A stretch of 64,000 nucleotides of DNA from Cladobotryum mycophilum (Eukaryota > Ascomycota > Sordariomycetes > Hypocreales > Hypocreaceae), in assembly GCA_036429605.1 (NCBI GenBank), contig JAVFKD010000004.1, positions 2,170,001 to 2,234,000 of the forward strand. The letters run 5' to 3'. Shown one piece after another: positions 1 through 12,996 of this stretch; within the stretch, counting starts at the first letter, position 1; each line of letters starts with the position of its first letter. Both the position numbers and the translations under genes were made by a program. Under the pieces are notes generated by a model. That model was given only the letters and a program-made list of their open reading frames with translations. It was not told the DNA's origin and did not search any database.

Positions 1-1143
1 CGATTTCACGACCAATGCCACTCGAGCATCCAGTGACTGCGCATAGAGTCAGTTTCATTCAGTTTTGTGGTGAATTTGTATCATTGAAAGGCACCTACTC
101 AACCAGATGGCGTCGTCGGGAAGATGGTAAGGCTTGGTGTTGACGGGGTTCATGTTGGTAGCAGATGGTGTACAGTGCGGTTTAGGTCAATGTTCAGATG
201 TTGTGGAATGAACTTGAAGATGACGTTTAAACGACTCCGAGAGACGCCAAATGTTATATACACAGCAGTCTCAGTGCTTGCGACCAAGCATCAATTGTTA
301 CCGCTACCATACGCTCCATAGCCTTAGAGCTGACTATGCAAGGGGCGTTAGCGACAAGGACTCGCCGAGGAGGATTCAACTTTATGTACTGCCGGGTGAG
401 TCACCTGGCGTGACCCCAATCCAAAGGAGTGCGGAGAAGCTCAACGGCGTTACGCAACAAACCTCAGCTTTTATGCTAAAACATATACTCGATATTCCTC
501 ATTTGTAGACTCCCTAATCTTACTCATGTACCGATGTTCCGTGCAGAGATGTACGGAGTAAGGGGGCATTAATTGCCTGTTGCAGAACTGAGACAAGCGA
601 CAAATGTTGTGTTTAGATACTTGGTCCCGAAGCTGGCCTGCAACCCAAAGCAAATCCATTGCTTTCGATGTAACTGGTGTCTTTGTAGAGTAATATCCAT
701 TCATGCCGCTCAGCTCGTCACATAAAATAGGCGTTTGGTCATTAATATGTCAGAAGGCGCCGTGCATTTGCTCTTTTGCTTGTGAACGCATGCATGTCCC
801 CGCAGAAAGATCGACATCAGTGATAAATGTATGAGGAGATCAGCAAAGTACATGTTCAATAACATTAATGAATCGCTCAGGATCGTAAGTTTCAATCACA
901 TCAAAGAAGACAGAAGTGGGACATGACGTCGAATGACAGTAGTTCCATACAAAGAACTTGCAGTCAAAAGTTGAACAGACTACACAATTCTTTGTCGTGG
1001 AAAAGCATTGCGAGGTAAAGTCAAAGGCATATGGTTGTTTAAAACAGCTCTATTCGACTAAAAATGCTGGGCTAATCTATATACCATCTATTATATACCT
1101 CTCTATATAGCACGTACTGTAATACCCGTACCACATCCATTAT
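1..1143. other. Left-edge intergenic region
   Basis: I see no convincing gene here. Open frames are all short (under 90 codons), overlap on both strands and show no recognisable domain. The last 100 bases are AT-rich and lie downstream of the minus-strand ATPase stop codon, so they probably hold its 3' UTR and polyadenylation site. Confidence 0.5.
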
Positions 1144-4100
1144 TTACCAAGCTGCCTTGGCAATAATTCCCTGAGGCCACTTCCGCGCAGTGAATCGCCT
1201 GGCTTCATCGAGAAGAACAATGAAAAGACCGAAAGCAAAGGGCAAGAACCAGTACTCAACGGGAACCCTAGAAGTGCCAAGAATGGGATGCAGCTGGGGA
1301 ATATACAGCCACAGGATAGCCATGGCTAGGGAAAAGAGGATGGCGGGGAAGAGGTACCAATTCTCGGTTTCCTTGTTGAGGATGGGTGGGTGCTGGAAGA
1401 TGCTCAGGCGGCGCGTGCGGGTTGCAAGGAGGTTGAACCACTGCATGACGACTAGATTGACAAAGTAGATGGAAGAAGCTTCATTGAGCTTCTCGGTGTA
1501 GTAATCGGGGTCAATGCCATTGGGGACCCTTCCAAAGCCAAACCAAAGGTCCTTGAAGGGGATGCCCTGGCGTTCGAGATACCAGTATGCCATGGCGAAA
1601 GAGGCAACGGTCTCGGTGATTCCGATGATTCCGTAGGCGTGGAAGATGAGTTGCCAGTTGACGAGGCGGTCTTTCTTGACATTTCTGGGCCGGCGAAGAA
1701 GAACGTCAGCTTCTGGCTTTTCAAAGGACAGCATGGTGGCGGCGGCGCAATCGGTGAAGCAGCTAGTAGACAGTTAGCTTCTAGGCTCTAATTTAAAGTA
1801 TATTCAAGGTAGATCTTACCAGATAATAATCATGAGGAACGAAGAGAGAATCTGTGGGAGACCAAAGAGGACGGATGTCATGACAGGCCAGAACTCGGAG
1901 AAGCTACCAGCGGGGAGCAGGTAAGCAATGACCTATACAAATTAGCACTGCCGATCATGTCAGGTTTTAGAGACGGCAATCCTCACCTTTTTCAAGTTAT
2001 CAAAGACGACACGACCATACTGCACGGCCACGACAACGGAGGAGAAGGTATCTAGAAGAACCATGTCCGCAGCCTCCATGGCGATATCTGAGCCACTGCC
2101 CATGGAGATACCGACATCAGCGGCCTTGAGCGAAGGCGCGTCGTTTACGCCATCACCTGTCATGGCCACAACATTATCTGCCTGAAACTCTCGGACGATT
2201 CTGAGCTTCTGCTCCGGTGTGGTTCGTGCAAAGACAATTTCCTCGTACTCAATCAGGGCCTTCCACTGATTGTCATTCAAGGTGAGAAGTTCTGGGCCGC
2301 TGATGACAATGGCCCCTCTCCTGTTCGTGCTACCCTTCTCAGTGTCTTCGGAGGCTGAGTCGAAAGTTCTGTCGAGGTTTGAGGCGTTGTCGACATGAGC
2401 GGTGGTCACGATACCGGCGTCACGAGCGATTGCGAGGGCAGTCAGGGCGAAATCTCCAGTAACCTATAAAATGGCACCCCTCATTAGTTGAAGAAAATCA
2501 AAGAACCGTGTGATGAATCAGACGTACCATGGCAATTCTAATACCGGCGCCACGGAGAGTAGACACAACGCCTTCGATTTCAGGACGCAATGGGTCAACG
2601 ATAGCAACCAGTCCAACCAAAATCAGACCAGTCTTAGATTCTTGCAAGATATTTTCCTCAAACTGGGTAGTACCGATTTGGTCGTTCAGGCTCTCGCTAG
2701 CGACTGTCTTCTGGGCAAGGATGAGACATCTTCGGCCTTGGGAGGAGTAGGTGTTCTTGATTCCCTCAAAGGTGGCGATGGCATCGGCATCAAGCGGTAC
2801 AACAGTGCCCGAGTTGGTGAGATAGTATGAACATCGGCTAATGAGAACGTCCGGAGCGCCCTTGATGGTTAGGAGCCTACATTATGTTAGCTTTGAAAGA
2901 CTTTCAACAACAGTGATATTAGAATCGCGCTTACATATCAGTTGGCTTGAATACTTGAGCCGCTTCCCAAGGCATAGTTTGTTCCACGGCCTCTGGACGA
3001 CTGTTGGTGAAGCATCGAATCATAAACTTATTCTTGCTGTTGAATGCAAGCTCGAAAACCTTTTGCCAGCAGGCCCTAAAGTAAGAAACATTTCCGGTTT
3101 CCAGCTCTTCGGAGAATCGAAGGATGGCGGTATCGGTAGCATCACCAAAGACTTTCTTCTGTGATGCGGGAACGTCTGGACCAGCGGAAGCATCGAGTTC
3201 GGCAGCGTTGCAAAGTGCAGACATGGCGCCGAGTTGCCCTACGACACTAGTCGTTCTGTTAGTGGCAGCAGCGGCCTTCTCTGGAGCGAGCCTCTGCTTT
3301 GCCTCCTGGACAGTCATATTATGAGCACCGATGGAGCAACCAGTCACGGTCATTTTACCCTGTTTAGTGTTAGCACTTATTCATTTATACCCATGCTCAA
3401 TAAGATTTTCGTACCTCCGTCAGTGTACCAGTCTTGTCAGAGCAGATAACTGAAACCGAACCAAGAGTTTCAACAGTCTTGAGGGACTTGCACAGAATCA
3501 TGTTCTGTTGCATCAGGTTGGCAGTAATTGTCAACCCGGCCGTGATTGCGATGGGAAGACCCTCAGGAATGAAGGCAACAGCAACACTGACGCAGTCAAC
3601 AATCAATGTTGGCACGTTGATCCAGTCAGGATGATCCTTTCTCAGCCAGGCACCCCTACAGCAATTAGTAAAAAAGTAAATAGTAACGCTGCAGAGCTCT
3701 TACCAGACAGCAAGCACGACAATAATCATAGCAATCATAATCGTGCAAATAATCAAGACAAAGTAGAGAACTTCTCGCTCCAAGGTCGTCATCCCGGTCT
3801 TTGGCTCGTTCGTAAGAGCAGCGATGCGCCCGAAAACAGTGCGGTCGCCTGTAGCCACAACGATACCCACGCAAGAGCCGATGACACAGTGAGTTCCCTG
3901 AAGACCAATATTGTGTGTCTCCAGGTAGTTTGTATCCGTATGATCGATAGAGGCGGTAATGGGAACCGACTCGCCAGTGAGAACCGAACGATCGAACTTG
4001 GCGTCGGAAGAGACCTCGATGAAACGTACGTCGGCGGGGAGTTTGTTTCCGGACTTGATGATGACAAGATCACCGGGGACAAGGTCTTCAGCGGGAAGGT

Positions 4101-4995
4101 GAATCAATTGTCCGTCTCGGGTGACCTGACACTGCTCGGGAAGCATGTCCTTGATGGAAGACATGACTCTGGAAGTTGACCAATCTTGGTAACTGGCGAA
4201 ACCGGCCTGGATAAAGAACACGGCGAGGAGGACGATGGCCAAGGCCTATGCACATATGTTAGCACACGTGTATCCCGCGTTGAGCAAGGTCAACTTCATC
4301 TTGAAACTCAGGGGTAACCATACCAAATTCGCCAGAGCAGGAGGCTGTCCTAAAGGTTTCCATGATATGAAGACGAGAATACTTCCCACCAGCAGAATAC
4401 CACCGAAGCCTTTGAAGAAGTATCCAAAGATGACCCAAAACTTGTTATTCTTGGGGGGTGATGGCGCGTTTTTGCCATATTCTTCAAGACGTCTTGTTGC
4501 TTGGTCGCTGGACAAGCCACCGGTAGGAGAAACGGAAAGTCTTTGCGCGACATCGTGAGTTGGAAGGGTATGCCATTCGAGGTCGCTCAGATCTAGGGGT
4601 GAAAAGAAAGTCAGCGTACGTAAAGGGGTATGCGAGATGTTTGTGAAAGAGATCAACACTTACCCTTTGCAGCAGAGTCCTTTGCCTTTGTCTTTTCTGC
4701 TTGTTCTCTGCGCTTGGATTCATCAATGTCAAAGGAGCTGTACTGAATGTCAGTACCAACAGCTCCATGTCTTTCCTTGTTTCAAACTGCATATGCCTTA
4801 CACGGTACGGTATTGGATGGGCAGCGCCACTGCTGGGTCAACAGGTCCACGTGAGTGAATGCTACGAATAGCGAGAGAGTCCGCAGAATTTCTTCGACTC
4901 AAAGACAAACGCGGGTTTCGCGTCGCTTGAGCCTGCTCCTCATCTTGCCAGCGAACACGATCGCCCGCCCCCTCTTGCTTCTCCTGATTGGACAT
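1144..4995 (-). CDS. Type IIC (Na+/K+-ATPase-like) P-type cation ATPase, ten exons
   Basis: Membrane cation pump of the P-type ATPase IIC subgroup, driving ion transport through an aspartyl-phosphate intermediate. Proposed exons (minus): 4995-4804, 4742-4664, 4592-4324, 4245-3704, 3655-3415, 3359-2935, 2876-2528, 2463-1987, 1932-1820, 1762-1144. They sum to 3306 nt, a 1101-residue protein, almost the length of the intronless paralogue at 15092. Visible motifs in order: a cation-ATPase N-terminal segment, TGES in the actuator domain, PEGLP in M4, phosphorylation loop DKTGTLT, KGAPD in the nucleotide-binding domain, TGDGVND hinge, and a C-terminus ending in DEARRF plus about 15 residues as in animal alpha subunits. 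The exon 1/2 junction is ambiguous by two bases (TACAG repeated acceptor). Key M6, M8 and M9 acidic ligands of animal pumps are replaced, so the transported ion is uncertain. Family assignment is secure; substrate is not. Confidence 0.9.
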
Positions 4996-7900
4996 GGCGA
5001 TAGTTGCCAGATGGGGGTCCTATGCAAAGAGAAGAAGACAGGGGAAACAACTGTGCGCTGCAAGAGGAGTTGAGAGAAAGAAGGGTGAGGGGTAGTCGAG
5101 CTGCCGAGTAGGCGGGCTCTTGTTAGAAGGGGAAGTGATGAGATGATGGAATTGGAAGCACTCTCGAATCACGAACTCGCAGGAGAGATGCAACGTTCTG
5201 CTCGGGGGTCAATATATCCTAAGACAAAAGCATAGGCTATACTGGATACGGATCATTCAAGAAACATTTTCTCTCTTTTATAAAAGAGCATGGCAAAGCT
5301 CAGCTCATGGCCACCACCACCTGGATAACAAGGGCGATTTAATTCAATTATTCGGGTTTCCCGACCCTTTTTTTTTACTGGGTCATGTCGCGTGGGAAGG
5401 TTACGATGCAGCACAATACACCATGAGATAATACCGTCACATGCGGGCAAAGCCAGGGGCATCCACCACCATCAGGGCAAAGGAGAAGGGGGCCCAACAA
5501 CCCCGAAACCAAGAAACAGACCGCTTAATGGTGGGAGCCACCGCGGTTAGGACGAAGGATGGAATGATGGATGGATGGATGGGCGTGAGGAATTTTCAGC
5601 AGGCAAAATTACGGAGACAGAGGCGTGAAGGGAGAAAAGAATCGGGCTGGTTACGACCTAGTAGGTATTCTGGCCCTGAGTCGAAGGGGGTACGCAGACA
5701 ACAACAAACAAAAACAAAGGGAAGCGATATTAGCCCTGGTGTTGTCTCCCATAACAGAGGGGAAGTATCAGTCATGAACTTGTGAGAGCGGCAGTCTATG
5801 AGCGATATACGTTGCGGGCACTTGCGGCTCGGTTGCAAGGGAATTTAGAGCCAACGCCGCCAAACATGCCCGGTACGTATTAGAGAGAGATCGGCAGAAG
5901 GGTTGTGAGGAGTTACCAGTTGCGTCAACGGCCGCTGTCTGATTGGTGCTTCGGCGAGCTCCATGCAAATATTGGAACGGTAGTGAGGCTGGTAAAAACT
6001 GGGGTCGAGATTCCCATGTCAATGGCTTTTTTCTTTTCTTCTTTCAGGGCAAATGCAAAGAACCAACACACACCCCGTTTTTTCGCCCTGGGCTTGCTGC
6101 AGCGTCATCAGTCATCCTACGTCACAGGCATGAGCCGTCTTTGCTGCATCTGGTTAATTACTATCTGCCGCCCTTGAGAGGTGAGAGGTGAGAGAGTGTG
6201 AGAGGAGGCCTCCCCCTTTTGCTTCTACTAGCTACCAAAGCCGTGTTTTTTTTTGGCTTTTTTGGCTCTTTGTTCCTCTGTTAATTTGGCGCATTACTAT
6301 GAGGCATTTGGGAAATTTGAGAATCTGGGGGTGGAGGCTGTGTCTTTGGCCGTCAGATTCGGCGTGTCCAAGCAACTTACACAACCATTACTCGTTCAGT
6401 TGCCCAGTCTCTACTGCATACACTGACTCTCTCCTCGTATTTTTTACTGCTATATTTTTGTAATAATAAAGAAAAGAAAACATATGATAATGCAATTACT
6501 ATGTCCGTTTGCAATTCCATTCAATTGGTTCATCTACGCAACCAGACTGCGAACAAAATTGGTGTATCCTCACCACATAAACACAATAGGCAGCCCCAAT
6601 TTGCATTCCTCTCTCACTCTCATTCATGCTAACACACCGTGTCATTTACCAGCGTCACACACGGTATAAACTCCCACGCACGGTCTACATGCAAATATTG
6701 CATACCGCATAATATTGCATATTCCTCTCAACCGTCGAACCGGATCACTCCCACAGCCCCCGCTGCCCAAAATCACATCCCCAATCTTTTAGTGAATGAG
6801 CCGTTTGATCCTCATCAGCTGCCGCGATAGTCCTGGCTGCTTGCTCCATCCGTTATGCGCTCACACCCTCCTCGGTTTGTTCGTTGAACGCATCTTCGTG
6901 TTCGAGAATCAATTGAGCCAAGTCTCGACCATCTCCAACAATGGCCTCTCCTGAGCAACCTTGTCTGGCCAACGTACATACCAACATGGCATCTCATCTA
7001 ATTATATTCCTACAAACAGACAAGGCAGCCCTGCCAGCATCTTCTCGGCATCCTTGATTTAGCGGCGGTTAAATGCGTCGCGATGCTCAGTAGTGGATGA
7101 GCTCCACCTATCACAGACACCAGATACCACCATATGTGACCAATCCAGTAGGAAGAAGTGCGGATGGCCCCGAAAGCCTTGGCATCGTCGCAATGCATGT
7201 CTAAGGGTGTGAACAAGACAAGCCATTCAAAACCGTTCGTTGTTCTGATCTCTAGGGTTATCCTATCCATTCGACCTCCCAATGTTCAACGCCAGAGACA
7301 CATCCATGGATCATGAGATAAAGAGCGTTAGCTCACAACAGCGCAGCACCAAGAACTCTGCCCTTGGACACCTAATCCCATGCGACAGAGCTAATCCAGA
7401 GACCCATCATGACCGTTAGCACTGAGCTAATCAGCAACGCGGTCGAGGAAATTATTTACACAAATTATGGTCCCTTCTTATTACTCGTTGGTCTGGGCAA
7501 GAAAGAATTTTTCCTTGGTCCAGAAACTACGCGCAGACGGATGGATGATGAGCCGTGTCATACCGTTCAAGCAGTTGCCGTCTTTTCACATGAAAAGTTC
7601 GTTGAACAACACGACCAACAGCAAAATGAAGAATCCACCGGAAACGGTAACTGGCGGCTCAGCTAGCTGAGTGAATTTTTGTCTCTTCAACTAATTCGAT
7701 TCCTATCAATGAAGACATGTGGGACGAAATTATCATCACTGTTGAAGAGTCTTGTTGTTGGAAAGTTGTGCAACAATGAAATTGGCCGAGACCATAACAC
7801 TTTACTGGGAATTTGGGGACAGCATAGAGTACAGGTAAAGGATCCATGCTTTCAATGTTCAATTCTGGGCCCTCATTAGGTAGCTTTACCAGCTCCCCTT

Positions 7901-9009
7901 CTCTCAACCGACTCATGGCACCAGACCAAGCCTACAGCCATCCCTTGAAACGAATTTCAGGGCTTACTGACCTGGGGAGTGAGCTATCTTTAAGCAATTA
8001 CAGCCGGCGGGGTTCGAATCCGTCCATTAATCACGGTGTCCACAGTGTCCATTCACCTAGGCACTCGTGCGTGCGTGCTGACAGTTCACCCGGCTTGCCA
8101 GAAACAGATTGACGCCGACTGGTCGCATAGGATGGGGGCTTTTCGTCTTCCCACGCCCACACCACACCACACAGTTCAGTTCGTTTCTGCATGCTTCCTG
8201 CAATGCGCTGCGTCTCTCCAACTTGCTTAGCGCTGGAGTCTATGGTCTGATTTACCCCGTACTGCAGGATCAGTCCGGCTCGCACTGTAGCATTGACAAA
8301 GTTCCATCCAGATTAAGCTGGTCTCACTTTGTGTTTCCGCACCTCCATTTCAGTTAGACATCATCAGAGCTACCCTGGAAGGGGTTTGCATCCGAAGGGC
8401 ACAGACCCTTGCTGAAAGCGCCGCCGTCGCGTTGCCCACGTGGGGAGGTTGCGTTGCAATGGGAGTCAGAGTCTCCGAAATCTCACGGCGTGAGATCCCA
8501 CTTACACGCCCACTTGTGCCCGAGGAGAGAAAGAAGACTGTCTCCTGTGTTCGCCCAGAGATATCGTCCATGTTTTTCGCGTGTCCGGATTTACCTCAGG
8601 CAGCTTTTCCAAAACCAGCCAAGTTCAAGCTGATGACGTTGGGTGATGTGCATTAAAGGGCGAAGACTTTTGTTCCTGAATGAGGGCGCCAATAAAAGCA
8701 GACGAAGCTCTGCCAGCTCTCGAAGCTGTTTGTGCCATAAATTACCCCAATTCTTAGGTTTCGCACTACATTCACTGTCGAGCTGCGGCTCCCTCTCATT
8801 TTACAGCTATAATGATAGCTGTGGCTGGAGGAGACGGCGCCGGCACGGCGCTGTTGTCAATCATTGCATGCTCTTTCATGATGGATGAAAGCAGTCGCTA
8901 GAGATGCAGATTATTGAGCTACTCAATCTTCTCCTGTTGAAAAGAACAGTGTCTGTGTTGGGTATATTGACTCTCTATAGGTGGTGTATCAACTGAAAAA
9001 TATCCTTCA
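4996..9009. other. Long intergenic region upstream of the IIC ATPase
   Basis: Four kilobases with no supported gene. It contains the promoter and leader of the minus-strand ATPase (4996 to about 5300) and, at its right end, the 3' flank of the minus-strand acetyltransferase gene. Poly-pyrimidine and GGAT-rich stretches occur (a short GGAT run at about 5566-5582). Open frames are short, overlap on both strands and match nothing I recognise. A non-coding RNA cannot be excluded from sequence alone. Confidence 0.45.
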
Positions 9010-9759
9010 TTACTTTGCTCGCCTCGCCGCTTCGGCCTCGAGAGCGTGTGCCAGTGCTTGGATGGCTCTCGCTTGGCGCTTCTTGAATGGTCCGTTGAAC
9101 ATGTCGTACATGGGGTTGACGCTGTTGGCATGGTCTGGTGCGCACTCTACAAGAGCGTCGGTGCCAAAGGCGTCTCGAGTTGTCCGCACGGCGACTTGTA
9201 GTAAATCAGATCCGACACCCTTTCCTCGATATCGCAGCCTGGTCGTCCATGCGCGAATGATGCCCTTCTTCCCTTGAGGCTCCAGCCTGAGCACGAGGGT
9301 GGCCATGAGCTCCTCGCCAAATATGGCAGCAATAATAGTGTCTTCCTTTCCGTCGGGCCCGGTTATCCAAGTCTTCCATTGAAACGCCTCCGCCATTTGG
9401 ATGTACGGGGATGTAAAATATCGAACGGTGGACAGGTACATGATGATGATGCCGGAAAGCATGGTCATCAGAGTGCCGTAGCCCTGGTGTTCATATTGGC
9501 GGTATGCAACTGCGCACAATCCGACGAGAACGGTCAGGCATAGCGGGTTGAGTATGATTGCGGCTGATGCAACTTGGCGCTGTTGTGCAATGCTGTCGGC
9601 GACCAGACGAAGCGCATCGCGTTTATCGTCCTCGTCGGTGACAATTATGTATGAGAGCGGCAGGACGCCATCGAGGTTCTCATCGCTGGACGTGCCAGTT
9701 GGCGATGCTGCGTTTTGCTCCGACATTTCCTGCGTCTGTGTCGATGTTGTGAGAGACAT
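9010..9759 (-). CDS. Membrane-anchored GNAT-family N-acetyltransferase-like protein
   Basis: Putative acetyl-CoA-dependent acyltransferase of 249 residues, single exon. The first true ATG of the frame is at 9759 in good context (CAACCATGTC); the frame is open further upstream but only from a GTG. After an acidic, Ser/Thr-rich N-terminus there are two hydrophobic segments (about residues 65-85 and 93-113) that look like a membrane hairpin. The C-terminal half carries the GNAT acetyl-CoA motif RYRGKGVGSDLL (Q/R-x-x-G-x-G), preceded by the strands expected for the fold. Substrate unknown. It is divergently arranged with the phosphate permease. The fold assignment rests on one strong motif. Confidence 0.75.
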   Translation of the reverse strand: MSLTTSTQTQEMSEQNAASPTGTSSDENLDGVLPLSYIIVTDEDDKRDALRLVADSIAQQRQVASAAIILNPLCLTVLVGLCAVAYRQYEHQGYGTLMTMLSGIIIMYLSTVRYFTSPYIQMAEAFQWKTWITGPDGKEDTIIAAIFGEELMATLVLRLEPQGKKGIIRAWTTRLRYRGKGVGSDLLQVAVRTTRDAFGTDALVECAPDHANSVNPMYDMFNGPFKKRQARAIQALAHALEAEAARRAK

Positions 9760-10157
9760 GGTTGAATCAGTCGATTCGTAGTATTGCTGAAAATGCGGAG
9801 ATGCAGGGTGGGTGACAAGGCAACACTGCGGGGAGAGCCTGAGGAGCCTTGCACGCAGAAGAAGCACGTTGCAGAAGTCGGGGTTCCAGAGACAACCTTA
9901 TTTAACGTAACAATGACAAAAATAGAAACGTCGACGGCCGCCCTCATGGAACCAGAGAAGAAAAACTCTGACTGATGCTCCGAGACAAGTGGCGACGCTT
10001 CGGGAAGCTTCGTATAAAGGATTTTCTTTTCATTTCTTTCCATTCAGCACCGAGAATCCAACATGAGAAATACGCATGACATATAACAGCTTACACAATA
10101 GCAATAGCTCGAGCCTCAATGCCCGCCCATTGTCCGTCTACCACGGTTTGCCTGGAG

Positions 10158-10165
10158 CACGTGGG
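10158..10165. promoter_or_regulatory. Candidate Pho4/NUC-1-type binding site
   Basis: The sequence CACGTGGG matches the high-affinity site of the bHLH phosphate-starvation regulators Pho4 (yeast) and NUC-1 (Neurospora). It lies about 0.95 kb upstream of the PHO84-type permease, with a weaker CACGTT box at 10562. Function is inferred from position and consensus only; a CACGTG hexamer is expected by chance about every 4 kb. Confidence 0.35.
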
Positions 10166-10922
10166 AGATGCAGGCAAGCTCATGCGTGAACCAAAGTGCT
10201 GATTCCGACCCATCGGTGTCTCAAAACGGGCAAACCAACCGGGGGCGCGGCGCTGCTTGTCTGAGTCTAAGCTGAGGCTACGGGTTCGGTCGCCTAATGA
10301 GGAAATAGTAACAGTCTCCATGGGACTCCATCGACACGAACTTTCTTCAGCTGAGACCATGTGTCTTCACGTTGCTTCGCAGGCTTCTTCGCCTTCTAGA
10401 GCTTCCACGGGGCAAGGCAAGGCAAAGCAAAGGCGTGCGACCCTGCCAAGTCTGTTGGGTTTGCCGTCGTTTCCAGCATTCATGGGCTCTCCCTTGGCAC
10501 CGGGGGCTGCATCTTAAATTCAAGCATACGCTAGGGCGAGGACGAGGGATCGGCCGCCAAGCACGTTTGCCGTCTACACAACGTGGTTCCCTGCCGCCAC
10601 CTGATTGGCCAATGCTTAAAGGTTGTTGGATGTAAGTCGACATGCTATCAAGCATATGGAACGGGCTCTGGGCCTCTCTGATGAATTGATGAACGACGGA
10701 AGCTGGCCAATAGACTGGATTAGGCGCATCCATACTGTCCCTACTCTATCTCTTATTGCCTTCCATCTCGGTGGCGCGTTGGGTCATTCATCAAAATTTC
10801 GTCGGTTTGATCCGCCCCGAGGCAGAAACGATGGATGAATGCGGAAGACAAGGGCCGATGGAGGGCAAGGCAGAGAAATAATAGCTTGAACAATATTGAA
10901 CTGGTGTGCTGCATCGTTAGAA

Positions 10923-10930
10923 TATAAAAG
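10923..10930 (+). promoter_or_regulatory. TATA box of the phosphate permease gene
   Basis: TATAAAAG lies 188 bp upstream of the permease ATG on the coding strand, a usual spacing given a fungal leader of 100-150 nt. Confidence 0.45.
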
Positions 10931-11117
10931 ACGTGCCGGCCTGTCGCCAAGAAGGTGGCTTCGGGATTTTATCGTTCTCAACCACACAAGCGTTCAAACT
11001 CCTTCTAGCAAAGGCACCAGATTTCCATCTGCCTTGGCTTGTTGCTTGTCCTCTCTTCTTATTTGTCTGCCAGGCAATCTTCCTCCCCCCCCATCTTTTT
11101 TCTTCTTCTTTTTAGCA

Positions 11118-12996
11118 ATGGCGGCAACCGAGTCTGTGGCCAAGCCTGCGGCCGTGGTCACCAAGACCGCTGGCGGTAACAGTGCTTATCACAACTTCCA
11201 CAATGACTTTGCTCACGTTGCGGACCTCAACGAGCGTCGTCGTCTTGCCCTCGCCGAGATCGACAAGGCACCTTTTGGTTGGTATCATGTGCGCGCCATT
11301 GTCGTCGCCGGTGTCGGTTTCTTTACCGATTCTTACGACATCTTCACGGCGTCCATGTTGACCATCATGCTGGGTATTGTTTACTTCCCTGGCAAGGGCA
11401 CCATGCCAACCACTTCCGACACTGCCATCAAGCTTGCTACCTCTGCTGGTACCGTCGTCGGCCAGCTCGGTTTCGGTACCTTGGCTGATATCGTCGGCCG
11501 TAAGAAGATGTATGGTCTCGAACTCATTGTCATCATCTTTGCCACCCTCGCCCAAGCCTTGACCAGCGGCTCTCCTGCTTGCGACATCATCGGCCTCATC
11601 ATCTTCTGGCGTGTAATCATGGGCATTGGTATCGGTGGTGATTACCCTTTGTCTTCCATTATCACCTCCGAGTTTGCTACCACCAAGTGGCGTGGTGCCA
11701 TGATGGGTTCCGTCTTTGCCATGCAGGGCTTCGGCCAGCTTGGCGCTGCCTTTGTCATGCTGTTCGTCACTCTTGGCTTCAAGGGTTCTCTGTCCACCGC
11801 TGCCAAGGTTTCTCAGTGCACTGGTGTTTGCCAGATCGCCGTCGACAAGATGTGGCGAACCTTGATCGGATTCGGTGCTGTCCCTGCTTGCATTGCTCTC
11901 TACTGTAAGTCGCACTTGTCTCATCCTTGGCACGCATTGGTAACACATGACGCTAACCTGGCATATTAGACCGATTGACTATTCCCGAGACCCCCCGATA
12001 CACCTTCGATGTTGCCCGCGATGTTGAACAAGCCCAGGATGATGTCAAGGCATACGTTGCCGGCAAGCGAGAGGGCCACCCCGATGAGATTGCCCGCATC
12101 ACTACCGCAGCGGCTGCCGAGGAGCACCTCACCGTCCCCAAGGCTAGCTTCCGCGACTTCTGCCAGCACTACAGCAAGGCCAAGAACTTTCTTCTCCTCC
12201 TCGGAACGGCTGGTTCATGGTTCTGCCTCGACGTTGCCTTTTATGGTCTTAGCTTGAACAACGGTACTATTCTCGAGGCCATCGGTTACTCTACCAAGCA
12301 CACCAACAATGTCTACGAGTATCTGTACAACACCGCCGTCGGTAACGTCATCATCGTCCTTGCCGGTGCCGTCCCTGGATACTGGGTTTCCGTTGCGACC
12401 ATCGATACTCTCGGCCGTAAGAAGATTCAGATGGGCGGTTTCATCATCCTGACCGTTCTCTTCATTGCCATGGGTTTCGCCTACCATCGTCTCAGCTCAA
12501 ACGGCTTGCTCGCCATCTACGTTCTGGCCCAGTTCTTCTTCAACTTTGGTAAGTGGATTAAAAAAGAAGGAATTCTGAAGATGTATAACAAAAGAAAAAT
12601 AAAAAAGAATTCAACGCTAATTGGTTTCATGCAGGTCCCAACACGACCACATTCATCGTGCCTGGTGAAGTGTTCCCCACTCGCTACAGGTCCACTTCCC
12701 ACGGTATCTCTGCCGCCTCCGGCAAGATCGGCTCCATCATCGGCCAGGGTGCCATTGCTTCCCTTCGAACCCGTGGTGCTACCGCGAAAAATGCCAGCCC
12801 CTGGTTGAACCACGTTCTGGAGATCTTTGCCCTCTTCATGCTTCTCGGTTGCTTCACCACCCTCCTCATTCCCGAGACTGCTCGCAAGACTCTCGAGGAG
12901 CTCAGTGGTGAGGACGACTACGCCGCTCGTGGCGCTACTCCCACTACTGATCCCGCCAAGATTGAGGCCGAGGGTGAAGCCCCTCGTGCTGCTTAA
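11118..12996 (+). CDS. PHO84: PHO84-type high-affinity H+/phosphate symporter (MFS)
   Basis: Plasma-membrane proton-coupled inorganic phosphate importer of the major facilitator superfamily. Exons 11118-11904, 11970-12548 and 12635-12996 give 575 residues, the usual length for PHO84/pho-5 proteins. Visible features: cytosolic N-terminus ending in ALAEIDKAPFGWYH, first helix with FFTDSYDIF, DIVGRKKMYG loop between helices 2 and 3, the phosphate-permease signature GIGIGGDYPLSSIITSE in helix 4, a long central loop, DTLGRKKIQ in the second half, and VPGEVFPTRYRSTSHGISAA near the C-terminus. Both introns are phase 1 with GTAAGT donors. The upstream region carries CACGTG and CACGTT boxes, suggesting phosphate-starvation control. 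Orthology to yeast PHO84 or Neurospora pho-5 is by family; the exact paralogue was not tested. Confidence 0.95.

Larger units (their letters stand above)
9760..11117. promoter_or_regulatory. Divergent promoter between acetyltransferase and phosphate permease genes
   Basis: This 1.36 kb separates the minus-strand acetyltransferase from the plus-strand phosphate permease and must hold both promoters. It contains a CACGTG E-box followed by GG at 10158-10165, a CACGTT half-type box at 10562-10567 and a TATAAAAG box at 10923-10930, about 190 bp before the permease ATG. A C/T-rich tract runs up to the permease start codon, as is common in filamentous-fungal promoters. Confidence 0.55.

Noticed and set aside
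7995..8030. GGTTCGAATCC matching a tRNA B-box
   Set aside because: The flanking bases do not form a T-stem (two mismatches of five), and no acceptor or anticodon stem is present, so it is not a tRNA gene.
9760..9867. N-terminal extension of the acetyltransferase
   Set aside because: The extension begins at GTG; the first ATG in good context is at 9759.
11112..11948. A 278-codon minus-strand frame antisense to the phosphate permease
   Set aside because: Shadow of a highly expressed-type coding sequence; low-complexity composition and no domain.
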